NCBI GenBank assembly: GCA_910586985.1
Contig: CAJUKK010000005.1
Location: forward strand, 1 to 64,000
Length of the DNA: 64,000 nucleotides
Direction: 5' to 3'
From: an uncultured Christensenellaceae bacterium
GTDB lineage: Bacteria > Bacillota > Clostridia > Christensenellales > Borkfalkiaceae
This document shows positions 16,056-24,210 of the stretch, one piece after another (positions within the stretch are counted from its first letter, which is position 1; each line of letters begins with the position of its first letter). The translations under genes and the position numbers were made by a program. The notes beneath the pieces were generated by a model that made no database searches, was not told the DNA's origin, and saw only the letters and a list, made by a program, of their open reading frames with translations.

Positions 16056-16259
16056 ATGAGATTAAGGCAATTAAGAAAAGAAAAAAATTTATCGCAATTA
16101 AAACTTGCAATTGACTTAAATATGAATCAAAATACAATCAGCAGATATGAAACGGGCGAGCGGGAAGCGGGATATCTGGAATTGATAGCAATCGCCGATT
16201 ATTTTCAGGTTTCTATTGATTATCTTTTAGAACGCAGTGATGATCGAACATTTAAATAA
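16056..16259 (+). CDS. Small XRE-family helix-turn-helix repressor
   Basis: The 67-residue protein is almost entirely a lambda-Cro/XRE domain: MRLRQLRKEKNLSQLKLA, the recognition region NQNTISRYETGERE, and LIAIADYFQVSIDYLLER. It is on the plus strand, divergent from the CotH lipoprotein gene. The ATG at 16056 is chosen because it begins the domain; in-frame upstream codons would translate the operator region. Only a weak AAGG precedes it and the mRNA leader would be very short, so expression is probably low. A 9-bp inverted repeat in the intergenic region is its likely target. Confidence 0.85.
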   Translation: MRLRQLRKEKNLSQLKLAIDLNMNQNTISRYETGEREAGYLELIAIADYFQVSIDYLLERSDDRTFK

Positions 16260-16261
16260 AT

Positions 16262-16292
16262 AAAAAAACACGGTTTAACACCGTGTTTTTTT
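16262..16292. terminator. Bidirectional terminator between XRE gene and polysaccharide operon
   Basis: AAACACGG and CCGTGTTT form the stem, with A and T runs on both sides (AAAAAAA and TTTTTTT). It ends the plus-strand XRE gene and the long minus-strand operon. Confidence 0.8.
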
Positions 16293-16316
16293 AGTCGCAA
16301 TACTTTTTAAGATAAT

Positions 16317-17441
16317 TTATTTTAGTAACGTTAAATAATTCATAAAGCTTATTTTATTCTGCAACGCTGTCGTTGTCGGTCTGCCAAGATCATGACGCGC
16401 ACCTAACGATGCCTTCACTTCTATAAACGTAAGTTTTTCCGATAGCTTTGCTTTTTTCAGTTCTTTGTCCAACAACTTAAAATTATCAACGCTGACGGCA
16501 TAGCCGTAACCGCATGCTTTTGCGATTTCGACAAAATCGATTTTATTCGCCACAGTCGGCATGCCGCCGACCGTTTCATGCGCTCCGTTATTGATAACAA
16601 TATGAACCAAATTGCTTGGATGATATGCACCTAAAACAGCCATTGCGCCGAGATGCATCAACGCCGCTCCGTCTCCGTCCACACACCAAATTTTCGTATT
16701 CTTTTTATTGAGCGCAACTCCAAGTGCGATCGAAGAACAGTGTCCCATGGAACCAACGGTTAAAAAATCATATTGGTGTCCCTGATGATTTGCCTCTCTG
16801 ATTTCAAAAAGCTCGCGAGACGCTTTACCCGTTGTGGAAATAATAGGATCATCACCGGACACTGCTACAATGTGCCCTAAAATTTCTTCCCGCAACATCT
16901 CGTTATCGTTATGAAATTGAGCTTGCCCGTTATACTCGAGGGCTCCGCGTCTCACAACAAAGGCAACTTGCTTTCCGTTTGCAAGTAACGGTTTAAACTC
17001 TTTTATTTTATTTTTTACTTCATTGTCCGTTGTCGTTTTATCGATTACGAACGCCGTTATATCCATATCTTCAAGTAATTTAAGCGTTACTTCGCCCTGA
17101 TAGATGTGTTGCGGCTCGTCGTGAACTTCAGGTTCGCCGCGCCAACCGACAATAAAAACGCACGGAATCGCGTACACTTTATCGTTTAAAAGCGATGCAA
17201 CGGGATTTATGATATTCCCTTCGCCGCTATTTTGTAAATAAACCGCAGGAATTTTTCCCGTAGACAAATGGTAACCGGCAGCAAGCGCCACGCAGTTCCC
17301 CTCGTTAGCAGCAACGATGTGGTGATTTTCATCGATACCGTATTTATTATACAGACAGTCGCACAGTTGCTTTAACTGCGAATCGGGAACTCCCGTATAA
17401 AAGTCGATTCCCAAAAACTCTATTAATTTTTCAACATTCAT
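16317..17441 (-). CDS. aepY: Phosphonopyruvate decarboxylase
   Basis: This thiamine-diphosphate enzyme converts phosphonopyruvate to phosphonoacetaldehyde and makes the unfavourable PEP mutase reaction irreversible. The 374-residue protein has the N-terminal GVPDSQLKQLC and AANEGNCVALAAGYH segments, where the Glu is the catalytic residue of the pyrimidine domain. Near residues 250-290 it has the ThDP/Mg motif GDGAALMHLG followed by INNGAHETVGG. The length fits Ppd/AepY rather than sulfopyruvate decarboxylase, and the neighbouring PEP mutase settles the assignment. It is the last gene of the polysaccharide operon, 11 bp after the mutase gene. Confidence 0.93.
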   Translation of the reverse strand: MNVEKLIEFLGIDFYTGVPDSQLKQLCDCLYNKYGIDENHHIVAANEGNCVALAAGYHLSTGKIPAVYLQNSGEGNIINPVASLLNDKVYAIPCVFIVGWRGEPEVHDEPQHIYQGEVTLKLLEDMDITAFVIDKTTTDNEVKNKIKEFKPLLANGKQVAFVVRRGALEYNGQAQFHNDNEMLREEILGHIVAVSGDDPIISTTGKASRELFEIREANHQGHQYDFLTVGSMGHCSSIALGVALNKKNTKIWCVDGDGAALMHLGAMAVLGAYHPSNLVHIVINNGAHETVGGMPTVANKIDFVEIAKACGYGYAVSVDNFKLLDKELKKAKLSEKLTFIEVKASLGARHDLGRPTTTALQNKISFMNYLTLLK

Positions 17442-17452
17442 CTTATTTTCCT

Positions 17453-18748
17453 TTACAGTTCTTCAATCAGTGAAATTATATCCTTAATGGGCATGAGACG
17501 GGAATCCACCTCCTGCGCTCTATGATATTTTAAAATATCTTTTGCCGTCTGCTCCATCGCAGGGAACGCGCTACGCGTTAACTGATTTGCGTAAATGACA
17601 ATATTAACGCCGTGAGCAGACAACTCTGCCTCCGTAACCGAATTAAAAGAAGAAGGGACTACAACAATAGGCGTATGTTTATTATCGACGCGGAATTTAT
17701 CGCAGAATTCTAAAATCTCGGCAGGATCTTTTTTACGGCTGTGAATCATGATTCCGTCTGCGCCTGCATTGACGTATGCATGAGCGCGCCTGAGCGCGTC
17801 TTCCATTCCCTGATCTAGGATCAGACTTTCGATACGCGCAATAATCATAAAATCATCCGTGAGCTGCACCTTTTTTCCCGCGCTAATTTTTTCGCAAAAA
17901 TGTTCGATACTGTCTTGAGTCTGAACGACTTCCGTGCCAAACAACGAGTTTTTCTTTAATCCTGTTTTATCTTCGATGATAACCGCAGATACGCCCATAC
18001 GCTCCAACGAACGTACCGTATATACAAAGTGCTCAGTCAAACCGCCCGTGTCGCCGTCAAATATAATCGGCTTTGTTGTAACTTCCATTACATCGTCTAT
18101 CGTTCTGAAACGAGAAGTCATATCGACAAGTTCGATATCAGGCTTACCTTTTGCCGTTGAATCGCATAATGAACTGACCCACATTGCGTCAAATTGATCA
18201 AATTCTCCGTTATGCTCTACAACCGTCTTTTCTGCTATCAATCCCGTAAGCCCGCTATGCACCTCTATCGTTTTTACAATGGGACGCAAATGTAAAAGCT
18301 GTTTTAATCTCTTTCTCCTATATTCGGGCATCGACAATTTTTCTTTGATTTGCGCATCAAGCCGTTTTACATTCTCGTTATATGTGTAAGGAACGTCAAT
18401 AATTTTACCGCCGTATGCGCTTAACAATTTTTCAACGTTATCGCGAACAGCTTTCAAATATCCCGTTTTCCAATTATCGCCATGAATAACGTAATCGGGT
18501 TGAATATCGGAAATGACTTTATCGTACATGATACTGTCCTGTACGATAACTTGTTTTATGCCGTCGATCTTTTTCACCATCTCTATCCGTTCGTTTACGT
18601 CACGGACAGGAAAACGACCAAACTTAATCATCGCCTCGTCAGCTAAAACCCCAACGACAACTTCACCGTACTTCATGGCTTCTTTAATGATATTTAAATG
18701 CCCCTCATGAATTATATCTGTGCAAAAACAGGTGTACACTTTCTTCAT
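17453..18748 (-). CDS. pepM: Cytidylyltransferase-PEP mutase fusion
   Basis: The 431-residue protein joins two enzymes. Residues 1-135 are a GlyCT/TagD-type nucleotidyltransferase with the HEGH motif at 14-17 and a GDNWK segment. Residues 150-431 are PEP mutase, which rearranges phosphoenolpyruvate into phosphonopyruvate and forms the C-P bond. The diagnostic EDKxGxKxNS motif is at 259-268, and DGDTGG at 231-236 binds metal. The fusion points to direct coupling of phosphonate synthesis with CMP activation, as in other phosphonoglycan loci. It sits between aepY and an unassigned dehydrogenase. The mutase assignment is firm; the substrate of the cytidylyltransferase half is inferred. Confidence 0.93.
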   Translation of the reverse strand: MKKVYTCFCTDIIHEGHLNIIKEAMKYGEVVVGVLADEAMIKFGRFPVRDVNERIEMVKKIDGIKQVIVQDSIMYDKVISDIQPDYVIHGDNWKTGYLKAVRDNVEKLLSAYGGKIIDVPYTYNENVKRLDAQIKEKLSMPEYRRKRLKQLLHLRPIVKTIEVHSGLTGLIAEKTVVEHNGEFDQFDAMWVSSLCDSTAKGKPDIELVDMTSRFRTIDDVMEVTTKPIIFDGDTGGLTEHFVYTVRSLERMGVSAVIIEDKTGLKKNSLFGTEVVQTQDSIEHFCEKISAGKKVQLTDDFMIIARIESLILDQGMEDALRRAHAYVNAGADGIMIHSRKKDPAEILEFCDKFRVDNKHTPIVVVPSSFNSVTEAELSAHGVNIVIYANQLTRSAFPAMEQTAKDILKYHRAQEVDSRLMPIKDIISLIEEL

Positions 18749-18749
18749 T

Positions 18750-19931
18750 TTATTTATTCCTTTGTTTATCGATAATTTCGTTTATAATAAACTGTGCAGT
18801 TTCCTCTATTTTATCAAACGGTACACACTTTACAAGCTCGACGCCGAATGCTTTTTTTACTTTATGCAAAAGTTCGTCTGTATAATATAATGCCCCCGCC
18901 TCGACCTTTTCGATCCCGTCCAGATAGATCGATTCCGCATTTTTAGAACGCATTTGATCTAAGGTAAAATCATTGGTTTCGATATACGAAACAATATTTT
19001 CCTTTGTACCGTCGACAATTACTGGATATCCGCCCACTTCACCGAATATTCCGGGGCAGTGCAATTTCACTTTTTTGCCATTGCGCACCGCATCCAATAC
19101 AGCTTTGATTATTTCAAAATTGCTTGACGCATTCATCATGTTTCGTTTGGCATCCACAGGCATAACGATTTTACAATCAGCAAAAATCTTTTTTAAATCG
19201 GCTTTTATTACTTTACCGTTATACTTAATGCAAATGAGCTGATCAACCCCCTCCGTATGCCCCTCTTTACTGATTACCACATCATGAAAATGAGCTGTCG
19301 CATAAGTAATATCGATATTCCAGAAATCCTCGATATGATATTGCTCCGCGACCGCCAACTTAATTCTCGGAATAAGGTGATTTATATTTCCGCTCCCGAA
19401 GTCGGGATATGCTTTCCCCGCCGATTTCAACCAAGGTATAACGGCATCGGAATATGACGTGTTAATCACGATCGCGCTACTCCCGACTCTCTCGTGCGCC
19501 GCCATAATATTTTTAATGTATTTAATAGAAAGCGGCGTCCAAATCCCGTACGCGCGGATGTTGTTCCAACTGATACTTCCATATTTTAAACCGGAATATG
19601 CACGGCTGCTGTTTACTACAACGTCAGGTTCAATTTCATTCAAGCATTGAACAATGCTTTCCTCACTGTTAAGATCCAAATTACAATAAATGGAAACACG
19701 GCTTTTATTTTTTCCTCTTATGAGTCCAGCCACTTTTACAATATTGACATCAGATTGCATTTTTTCCAAATTTCTTCCGGCGACGACAATCTCCATATTT
19801 TCATCGCCTTCAGAAAGAAGATAATCAAGCAGATAGTTACCCACACTGCCTAATCCCATAATCAGCACTTTGACTTTTCTATTTTGAATTCTTTGTCTCA
19901 GCAAATTAAGTTTTTCATTTAAAGTATACAT
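18750..19931 (-). CDS. Rossmann-fold dehydrogenase of phosphonate module, substrate unknown
   Basis: The 393-residue protein has a nucleotide-binding GxGxxG (GLGSVGNYL, residues 26-34) and a saccharopine-dehydrogenase-like NAD(P) domain, with EPDVVVNSSRAYSG near residue 110. The C-terminal half (HCPGIFGEVGGYPVIVDG) does not point to any family I can name. It lies 1 bp from the PEP mutase gene and 1 bp from the LicC-like gene, so it is co-translated with the phosphonate enzymes. It may reduce or otherwise change phosphonoacetaldehyde, or act on a sugar intermediate. I do not recognise the exact reaction. Confidence 0.7.
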   Translation of the reverse strand: MYTLNEKLNLLRQRIQNRKVKVLIMGLGSVGNYLLDYLLSEGDENMEIVVAGRNLEKMQSDVNIVKVAGLIRGKNKSRVSIYCNLDLNSEESIVQCLNEIEPDVVVNSSRAYSGLKYGSISWNNIRAYGIWTPLSIKYIKNIMAAHERVGSSAIVINTSYSDAVIPWLKSAGKAYPDFGSGNINHLIPRIKLAVAEQYHIEDFWNIDITYATAHFHDVVISKEGHTEGVDQLICIKYNGKVIKADLKKIFADCKIVMPVDAKRNMMNASSNFEIIKAVLDAVRNGKKVKLHCPGIFGEVGGYPVIVDGTKENIVSYIETNDFTLDQMRSKNAESIYLDGIEKVEAGALYYTDELLHKVKKAFGVELVKCVPFDKIEETAQFIINEIIDKQRNK

Positions 19932-19932
19932 G

Positions 19933-20673
19933 TTACTCCTCCGGTATCTTTCTAAAATCCTCTACCGTATTACAGTTTAGCCATTGCTTAAAATTCACAA
20001 GCGCTATACTGTCTTTTTTCATATCCCCGTAATATTTTTGAATATAGACAAGATTTGTTCCCTGCCATTCACGTTCGGAAATTGCATCGAATGAATCGAT
20101 CACTCGATCTCTGTCAACAAATTTCCACACCTGTCCCGAATTATAAATTGATAAAAACGGCTGTTTGATCTGCAAATGATTATGATTGGTATCATAAATA
20201 TAATGCGGAAAATTATTTTGATCAAAATAAAATACTACGGACTTATGCGAATCGATCACGTCGTTATTATAAGTGATTACGTTCTGACTATGGTCAAGAA
20301 CTTGTTCAAAACTATCGTTATCGAACCACAAATCCCCTTCGGCAAAAACCAATTCGTCGAAATCTGTTTCTATCGCGCTTTTTAGTCCTAAATACAAACT
20401 ATATCCCGATCCGTACTCTGAAAACTTTATATTTTCAACCAAAATGATTTTTTCCTTGATATCAACAAAATATTTATCGATCGCGCTTGTAAGTTCATCA
20501 AATTTATATCCTCCGACGATCACATATTTATCAAAGGAACTTTTATAAATCAACTGATATAATAAACATTGACGAAACTCTTTTTCGTAATACACGCATT
20601 TTAAAGTATCTTTGCCCAAGGAGCGGCTGAAACGCGTAGAAGACCCCGCAACGGTTATTAATAATACTTTCAC
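19933..20673 (-). CDS. LicC-like nucleotidyltransferase
   Basis: The 246-residue protein opens with VAGSSTRFSRSLGKDTLK, a variant of the NTP-transferase signature GxGxRxxP...K, and contains SEYGSGYSLYLGLKSA and FAEGDLWFD, similar in placement to the choline-phosphate cytidylyltransferase LicC. It would activate a small phosphate or phosphonate compound as a CMP ester for transfer onto the glycan. It overlaps the next upstream gene by 4 bp (ATGA) and precedes the dehydrogenase by 1 bp. With the cytidylyltransferase half of the PEP mutase fusion, the operon has two candidate activating enzymes. The substrate is uncertain. Confidence 0.7.
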   Translation of the reverse strand: MKVLLITVAGSSTRFSRSLGKDTLKCVYYEKEFRQCLLYQLIYKSSFDKYVIVGGYKFDELTSAIDKYFVDIKEKIILVENIKFSEYGSGYSLYLGLKSAIETDFDELVFAEGDLWFDNDSFEQVLDHSQNVITYNNDVIDSHKSVVFYFDQNNFPHYIYDTNHNHLQIKQPFLSIYNSGQVWKFVDRDRVIDSFDAISEREWQGTNLVYIQKYYGDMKKDSIALVNFKQWLNCNTVEDFRKIPEE

Positions 20674-21662
20674 TTTGTTTCTTCCTCAACGCACATTTGT
20701 ATTCCCTTTTCCAGTGAAATAATCGGATTCCAACCTGTTCGCGTTCTGATTTTTTGCGTATTTAAAAGTCTGCGCTCGGGATCCGACGCTCTATAACCAT
20801 TAAAAATAATTTTCGGATTATTTATACCCAACTTGGACGCACAAAGATATACAAGATCAACTATCGAAATTTCTTCTTCCGTACCGACGTTATAAACCGA
20901 ACCGTCCAACGCATCTTTGCTGCGAATCAATGCCAATACGGCCGCGCAACTGTCATAGTTGTGTAAAAATGTACGTTTGTTGACTTTTGAATTTTCCAAA
21001 AGTTCCACTACACCATTTTGTTTCAACGATTTAATGATGTGGGGAATAATATGTTTTGGATAAAGTTCGTTTTTACTGTAAACGTTCGCAAACCGAATCG
21101 AACAGCCTAAAATGCGATTCGTTTGTTTTACCGCATCGCTCATAAAAAATTCCGTAAGTAATTTTCCCGTTGCATAACTTGTCCTTTGACTATGTTCCGC
21201 ATTTGCAAGCGTAAGGAAATCGTTCTCACTTACACCCCCCCCCTCGCGCCAGGAATTCATGGAATAAACTTCAGACGTGGAACAATTTATATATATATCC
21301 GCTCCAAGCTCGATGGCTTGGTCTAAAAACATTTTCATTCCTAAAACGTTCGTTTGAAACGTTCTGTTAATATAGTAAAAGTGCTCCGTATGCACAACGG
21401 CCGCACAGTTTACGTAAATAAGCTTTTCACAGCTTAAGCGCAACCGTTCCACTTCTTTAACAAGCAACTGCATATGCGTTGAATTGTTTAAATCATATTC
21501 ATGAAAAATAAAATTCTCATTTGATAAAAGATCTTTAACCGTTTGAATGGACGATGCAAAAAAGTTGTCAAATCCTATCACTTTGTTTCCTGCCGACAAA
21601 GTCTGACGCGCCAACTCGTTACCCGTCATTCCTGTTACACCGCTAATTACAAATAAATCCAT
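20670..21662 (-). CDS. NAD-dependent epimerase/dehydratase, extended SDR
   Basis: The 330-residue protein is an extended short-chain dehydrogenase: GVTGMTG (residues 8-14) binds the nucleotide, Ser-Thr-Ser lies near 128-130, and YATGK (163-167) supplies the catalytic Tyr and Lys. It probably modifies a nucleotide sugar. Residues 140-143 (EGGG) are encoded by nine consecutive G on the minus strand, just before the active-site Tyr. A change of one G would truncate the protein, so expression could be phase variable. The gene abuts the phosphoesterase gene with no gap and overlaps the LicC-like gene by 4 bp. Confidence 0.82.
   Translation of the reverse strand: MDLFVISGVTGMTGNELARQTLSAGNKVIGFDNFFASSIQTVKDLLSNENFIFHEYDLNNSTHMQLLVKEVERLRLSCEKLIYVNCAAVVHTEHFYYINRTFQTNVLGMKMFLDQAIELGADIYINCSTSEVYSMNSWREGGGVSENDFLTLANAEHSQRTSYATGKLLTEFFMSDAVKQTNRILGCSIRFANVYSKNELYPKHIIPHIIKSLKQNGVVELLENSKVNKRTFLHNYDSCAAVLALIRSKDALDGSVYNVGTEEEISIVDLVYLCASKLGINNPKIIFNGYRASDPERRLLNTQKIRTRTGWNPIISLEKGIQMCVEEETK
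21235..21243. repeat. Nine-base G/C homopolymer inside the epimerase gene
   Basis: A run of nine C on the plus strand (nine G in the coding strand) spans codons 140-143. No other tract of this length was noticed in the window. In this sequence the tract keeps the frame open. Confidence 0.9.
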
Positions 21663-22385
21663 TTACACTCCCTCCGACAATCTTATTTTATAAAATTCAT
21701 CAACTTCATCACTAAAATAGCTTTGTTCATCCGAGATATCGTATTTTACTTTTTTAAACTCGAGATTTCCGCTTTCCAATTCTAAAACAGCAAATTGTGC
21801 AAAGGTGTTTAAGTTTCTGGGTTGTCCCACTGAACCGGAGTTGACAAAAACAGTCTTTTTTTTGTTTCTTCTACTAGGATCATCGCAAGGATAAAATTTT
21901 TCAAAGTAATGGGGCAAATGCGAATGCCCTGAAAAAACATAATCATAATTACTATAACCGGCTAAATCATCAGAAGGTTGAATACTCTTCCAAAAAACGT
22001 CCTGTAAACTTCCATGCACTGCAAGACATTTTTTATCTTCTAAAATAAATTCACACTTTCCCGTTTTAGAGAGACTATTCAGGTATACTATAGATTCCGC
22101 ACTTAAATTTCTTTTTGTAAACTCAGCGCTTTTTTGTCCTCTCGCCGATGAAAAACGTGTAAAATCGCCGTTGATAATTGCATTTTCATGATTTCCCCAA
22201 ATACTGCAAACAATTTCGCAAGGAAAATTTTTCAATGCTTGAATCACTTCGTTTGAACGCATTCCGTAATCAATTATATCACCCAATAAAATACATTTAT
22301 CAGGCTTTATTTTGTTTATTTCCCGTAACACAGCGCAATACGCATTTAAATTGCCGTGTATATCAGACATAATAACAATTTTCAT
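21663..22385 (-). CDS. Calcineurin-like metallophosphoesterase
   Basis: The 240-residue protein carries the full metal-binding set of the YfcE/MJ0936 type: SDIHGN (residues 7-12), LGDIIDYG, WGNHEN, VHGS and SGHSH. It is a soluble phosphodiesterase or phosphatase. Its position between a sugar epimerase and a CDP-glycerol-type transferase suggests hydrolysis of a phosphate, phosphonate ester or nucleotide by-product of glycan decoration, but the substrate is not known. A 69-bp gap separates it from the transferase gene upstream, the largest gap in this part of the operon. Confidence 0.87.
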   Translation of the reverse strand: MKIVIMSDIHGNLNAYCAVLREINKIKPDKCILLGDIIDYGMRSNEVIQALKNFPCEIVCSIWGNHENAIINGDFTRFSSARGQKSAEFTKRNLSAESIVYLNSLSKTGKCEFILEDKKCLAVHGSLQDVFWKSIQPSDDLAGYSNYDYVFSGHSHLPHYFEKFYPCDDPSRRNKKKTVFVNSGSVGQPRNLNTFAQFAVLELESGNLEFKKVKYDISDEQSYFSDEVDEFYKIRLSEGV

Positions 22386-22454
22386 GATTGTTTTCTACCT
22401 TGTTGCTAAGCTACGACGCGTGTTTTTACATTAAACTTCTACGCGATTATAATT

Positions 22455-23720
22455 TCAATTTCTCTTAGCAAGCTCCTCAACAAACCTATCTGTACAGCGC
22501 GTAATTTCCGTTCCCCACAATGCAGCAATTATCTCTTTGCGTTTTACCTTTAACGGATCGTAACCGCTTTCAAGCATACTCAAATATTCTTCTAATTCCT
22601 TTTCGTTATCAACGATATAACAACCTTCAAGTATCTTTTTTGTATGGGCGGCAGGGGTAAGCACCATATTAGTTGCGCAATATATAACCGGTTTTCCTGT
22701 AACAAAATATTCCGGTAAGACCCCTGAAATGTCTGTCACCAATACGTCTGATCCCCACATAGTGGAAACATAATCTTCTGATTCGTCCAATTCTATATTG
22801 GGTTCACGTTTGCAAATTTCGCGAAATACTTCTGCCTGTTGCGGAGACAGTTCCCCTGTTGAAATAAAATTAGATAACATCAACGGGTGCGGTCTGAAAA
22901 TATATGCCGAGTTATTATTGTTTCGAGCACGATCAATTAAATAATCTTTATAATGAAAAAAATTACTGCCGCCGAGTTTTTTATCCGTCGTCCAACGCGG
23001 CGTCCATAATATCTTAAATTTGCCGTCTGCAAAATTCCATATAGTAGAGTTTTCCGATTTACTATTTAAGATATGCTCCAAAACGGGCATACCGTAATAA
23101 ACTGTTTTTTGATAATTCTTTCGATGTGCAAGAGGAAACGATCCCATATGCTCCCGCATAGCCGTTTCGCTTTCCGCAAAATAGCAATATACGTTCCGAA
23201 AAAAGTCTCGGCTAAACGCTACAGAAAATATCTCTTCCGTCATTGCCATACCGTAAAGCACGCAACATATTTTTGTGTAACGGCTGACTCTTTGGGTATG
23301 ATAATCTTGCGGCATCATCGTATTATAAGGTCTCGGATAAAAAATATAATCTAGCGCCAGTGATTTTAAATCCAACCATTTATTTTTGCCGATTAAAGCA
23401 TTGACAGCTTGGTAACCCTCTTGCACAAAATAATTGTACGTTGAGTTCCCTGTAAGATTGGGATCATCCAACTTTCCGTCGTGAATTTCGATGGGAACGC
23501 AAATTAAAAACACTTCAAACCGACTATCTTGGGACAATTTGTCATAGATAGGTTTAAATTTATTCCATGCCGGCAGATACTGAGCCAAAAAGCCGACGCG
23601 AATTTTCTCACTATTTCTTTTAATTTTTCTTTCAGACTTAAAATTCCGAATCGCTTTTGCATCTTTATGATGCCTGTAAATAGGTCTTAACGGTTTTTTA
23701 ATCAAAGAAATCAATTTCAT
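22455..23720 (-). CDS. CDP-glycerol glycerophosphotransferase family transferase (TagB/TagF-like)
   Basis: The 421-residue protein shows the C-terminal signature of teichoic-acid polymerases: WTPRWT near residue 260, YIFRPHPL near 290, and SDVLVTDISGVLPEY near 345, which holds the conserved Asp-Ser region. Members transfer a CMP-linked polyol phosphate to a growing glycan. Here, next to PEP mutase and two cytidylyltransferases, it is the best candidate for putting a CMP-activated phosphonate on the polysaccharide. There is no N-terminal membrane segment beyond a basic patch, so it is peripheral. The end of the GNAT gene overlaps its start by 23 bp. Confidence 0.85.
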   Translation of the reverse strand: MKLISLIKKPLRPIYRHHKDAKAIRNFKSERKIKRNSEKIRVGFLAQYLPAWNKFKPIYDKLSQDSRFEVFLICVPIEIHDGKLDDPNLTGNSTYNYFVQEGYQAVNALIGKNKWLDLKSLALDYIFYPRPYNTMMPQDYHTQRVSRYTKICCVLYGMAMTEEIFSVAFSRDFFRNVYCYFAESETAMREHMGSFPLAHRKNYQKTVYYGMPVLEHILNSKSENSTIWNFADGKFKILWTPRWTTDKKLGGSNFFHYKDYLIDRARNNNNSAYIFRPHPLMLSNFISTGELSPQQAEVFREICKREPNIELDESEDYVSTMWGSDVLVTDISGVLPEYFVTGKPVIYCATNMVLTPAAHTKKILEGCYIVDNEKELEEYLSMLESGYDPLKVKRKEIIAALWGTEITRCTDRFVEELAKRN

Positions 23721-24210
23721 TTTTATTTACTCCATACCACAGCAAATCAGGAACACCGTTGTAAAGTTCTTTCATTTCATCAGGAACAGAATTACATAAT
23801 TTAAAATTATTTTTCTGATAAAATTTATTCGCGCGCACATTCATACGGGAGACGCACCATATAACTTGCTCTAAGTGTAAATCCCGAAACGCTATTTTTA
23901 ATATTTCCCGCATACCAAAAATTGAGTATCCTTTTCCGCACGCACATCTTCTCACGACAATTCCGAACTCCGCCGTACGAAGTTCTTTTGAAATATGTTT
24001 CAATGAAACCGTCCCCATGTAACGATCTTCATCGTCAACAATTGCACGGTGGTAGAATTCTTCGCTGCTTTCTGCCGAATTTATAAATGCAATACAATCT
24101 TTTAATTGTTTCGACGCAAAATCCGCTTGCATGTGAAGACACAATTCTTTATCATGCATCCATTCCAACATTCCCTCGGCATCACTTATTTTCAGTTTGC
24201 GTAACTTCAT
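23698..24210 (-). CDS. GNAT-family acetyltransferase in polysaccharide operon
   Basis: The 170-residue protein has the RimJ/RimL-type GNAT layout: KLRKLKISDAEGMLEWM at the start, beta strands around YMGTVSLKHI, the acetyl-CoA loop RRCACGKGYSIFG, and VSRMNVRANKFYQKNNF near the C-terminus. It could N-acylate the 3-amino sugar produced by the DegT/cupin pair further upstream, because no hexapeptide-repeat acyltransferase is present. It overlaps the flippase gene by 29 bp and the transferase gene by 23 bp, which implies tight translational coupling. Confidence 0.8.
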   Translation of the reverse strand: MKLRKLKISDAEGMLEWMHDKELCLHMQADFASKQLKDCIAFINSAESSEEFYHRAIVDDEDRYMGTVSLKHISKELRTAEFGIVVRRCACGKGYSIFGMREILKIAFRDLHLEQVIWCVSRMNVRANKFYQKNNFKLCNSVPDEMKELYNGVPDLLWYGVNKNEIDFFD

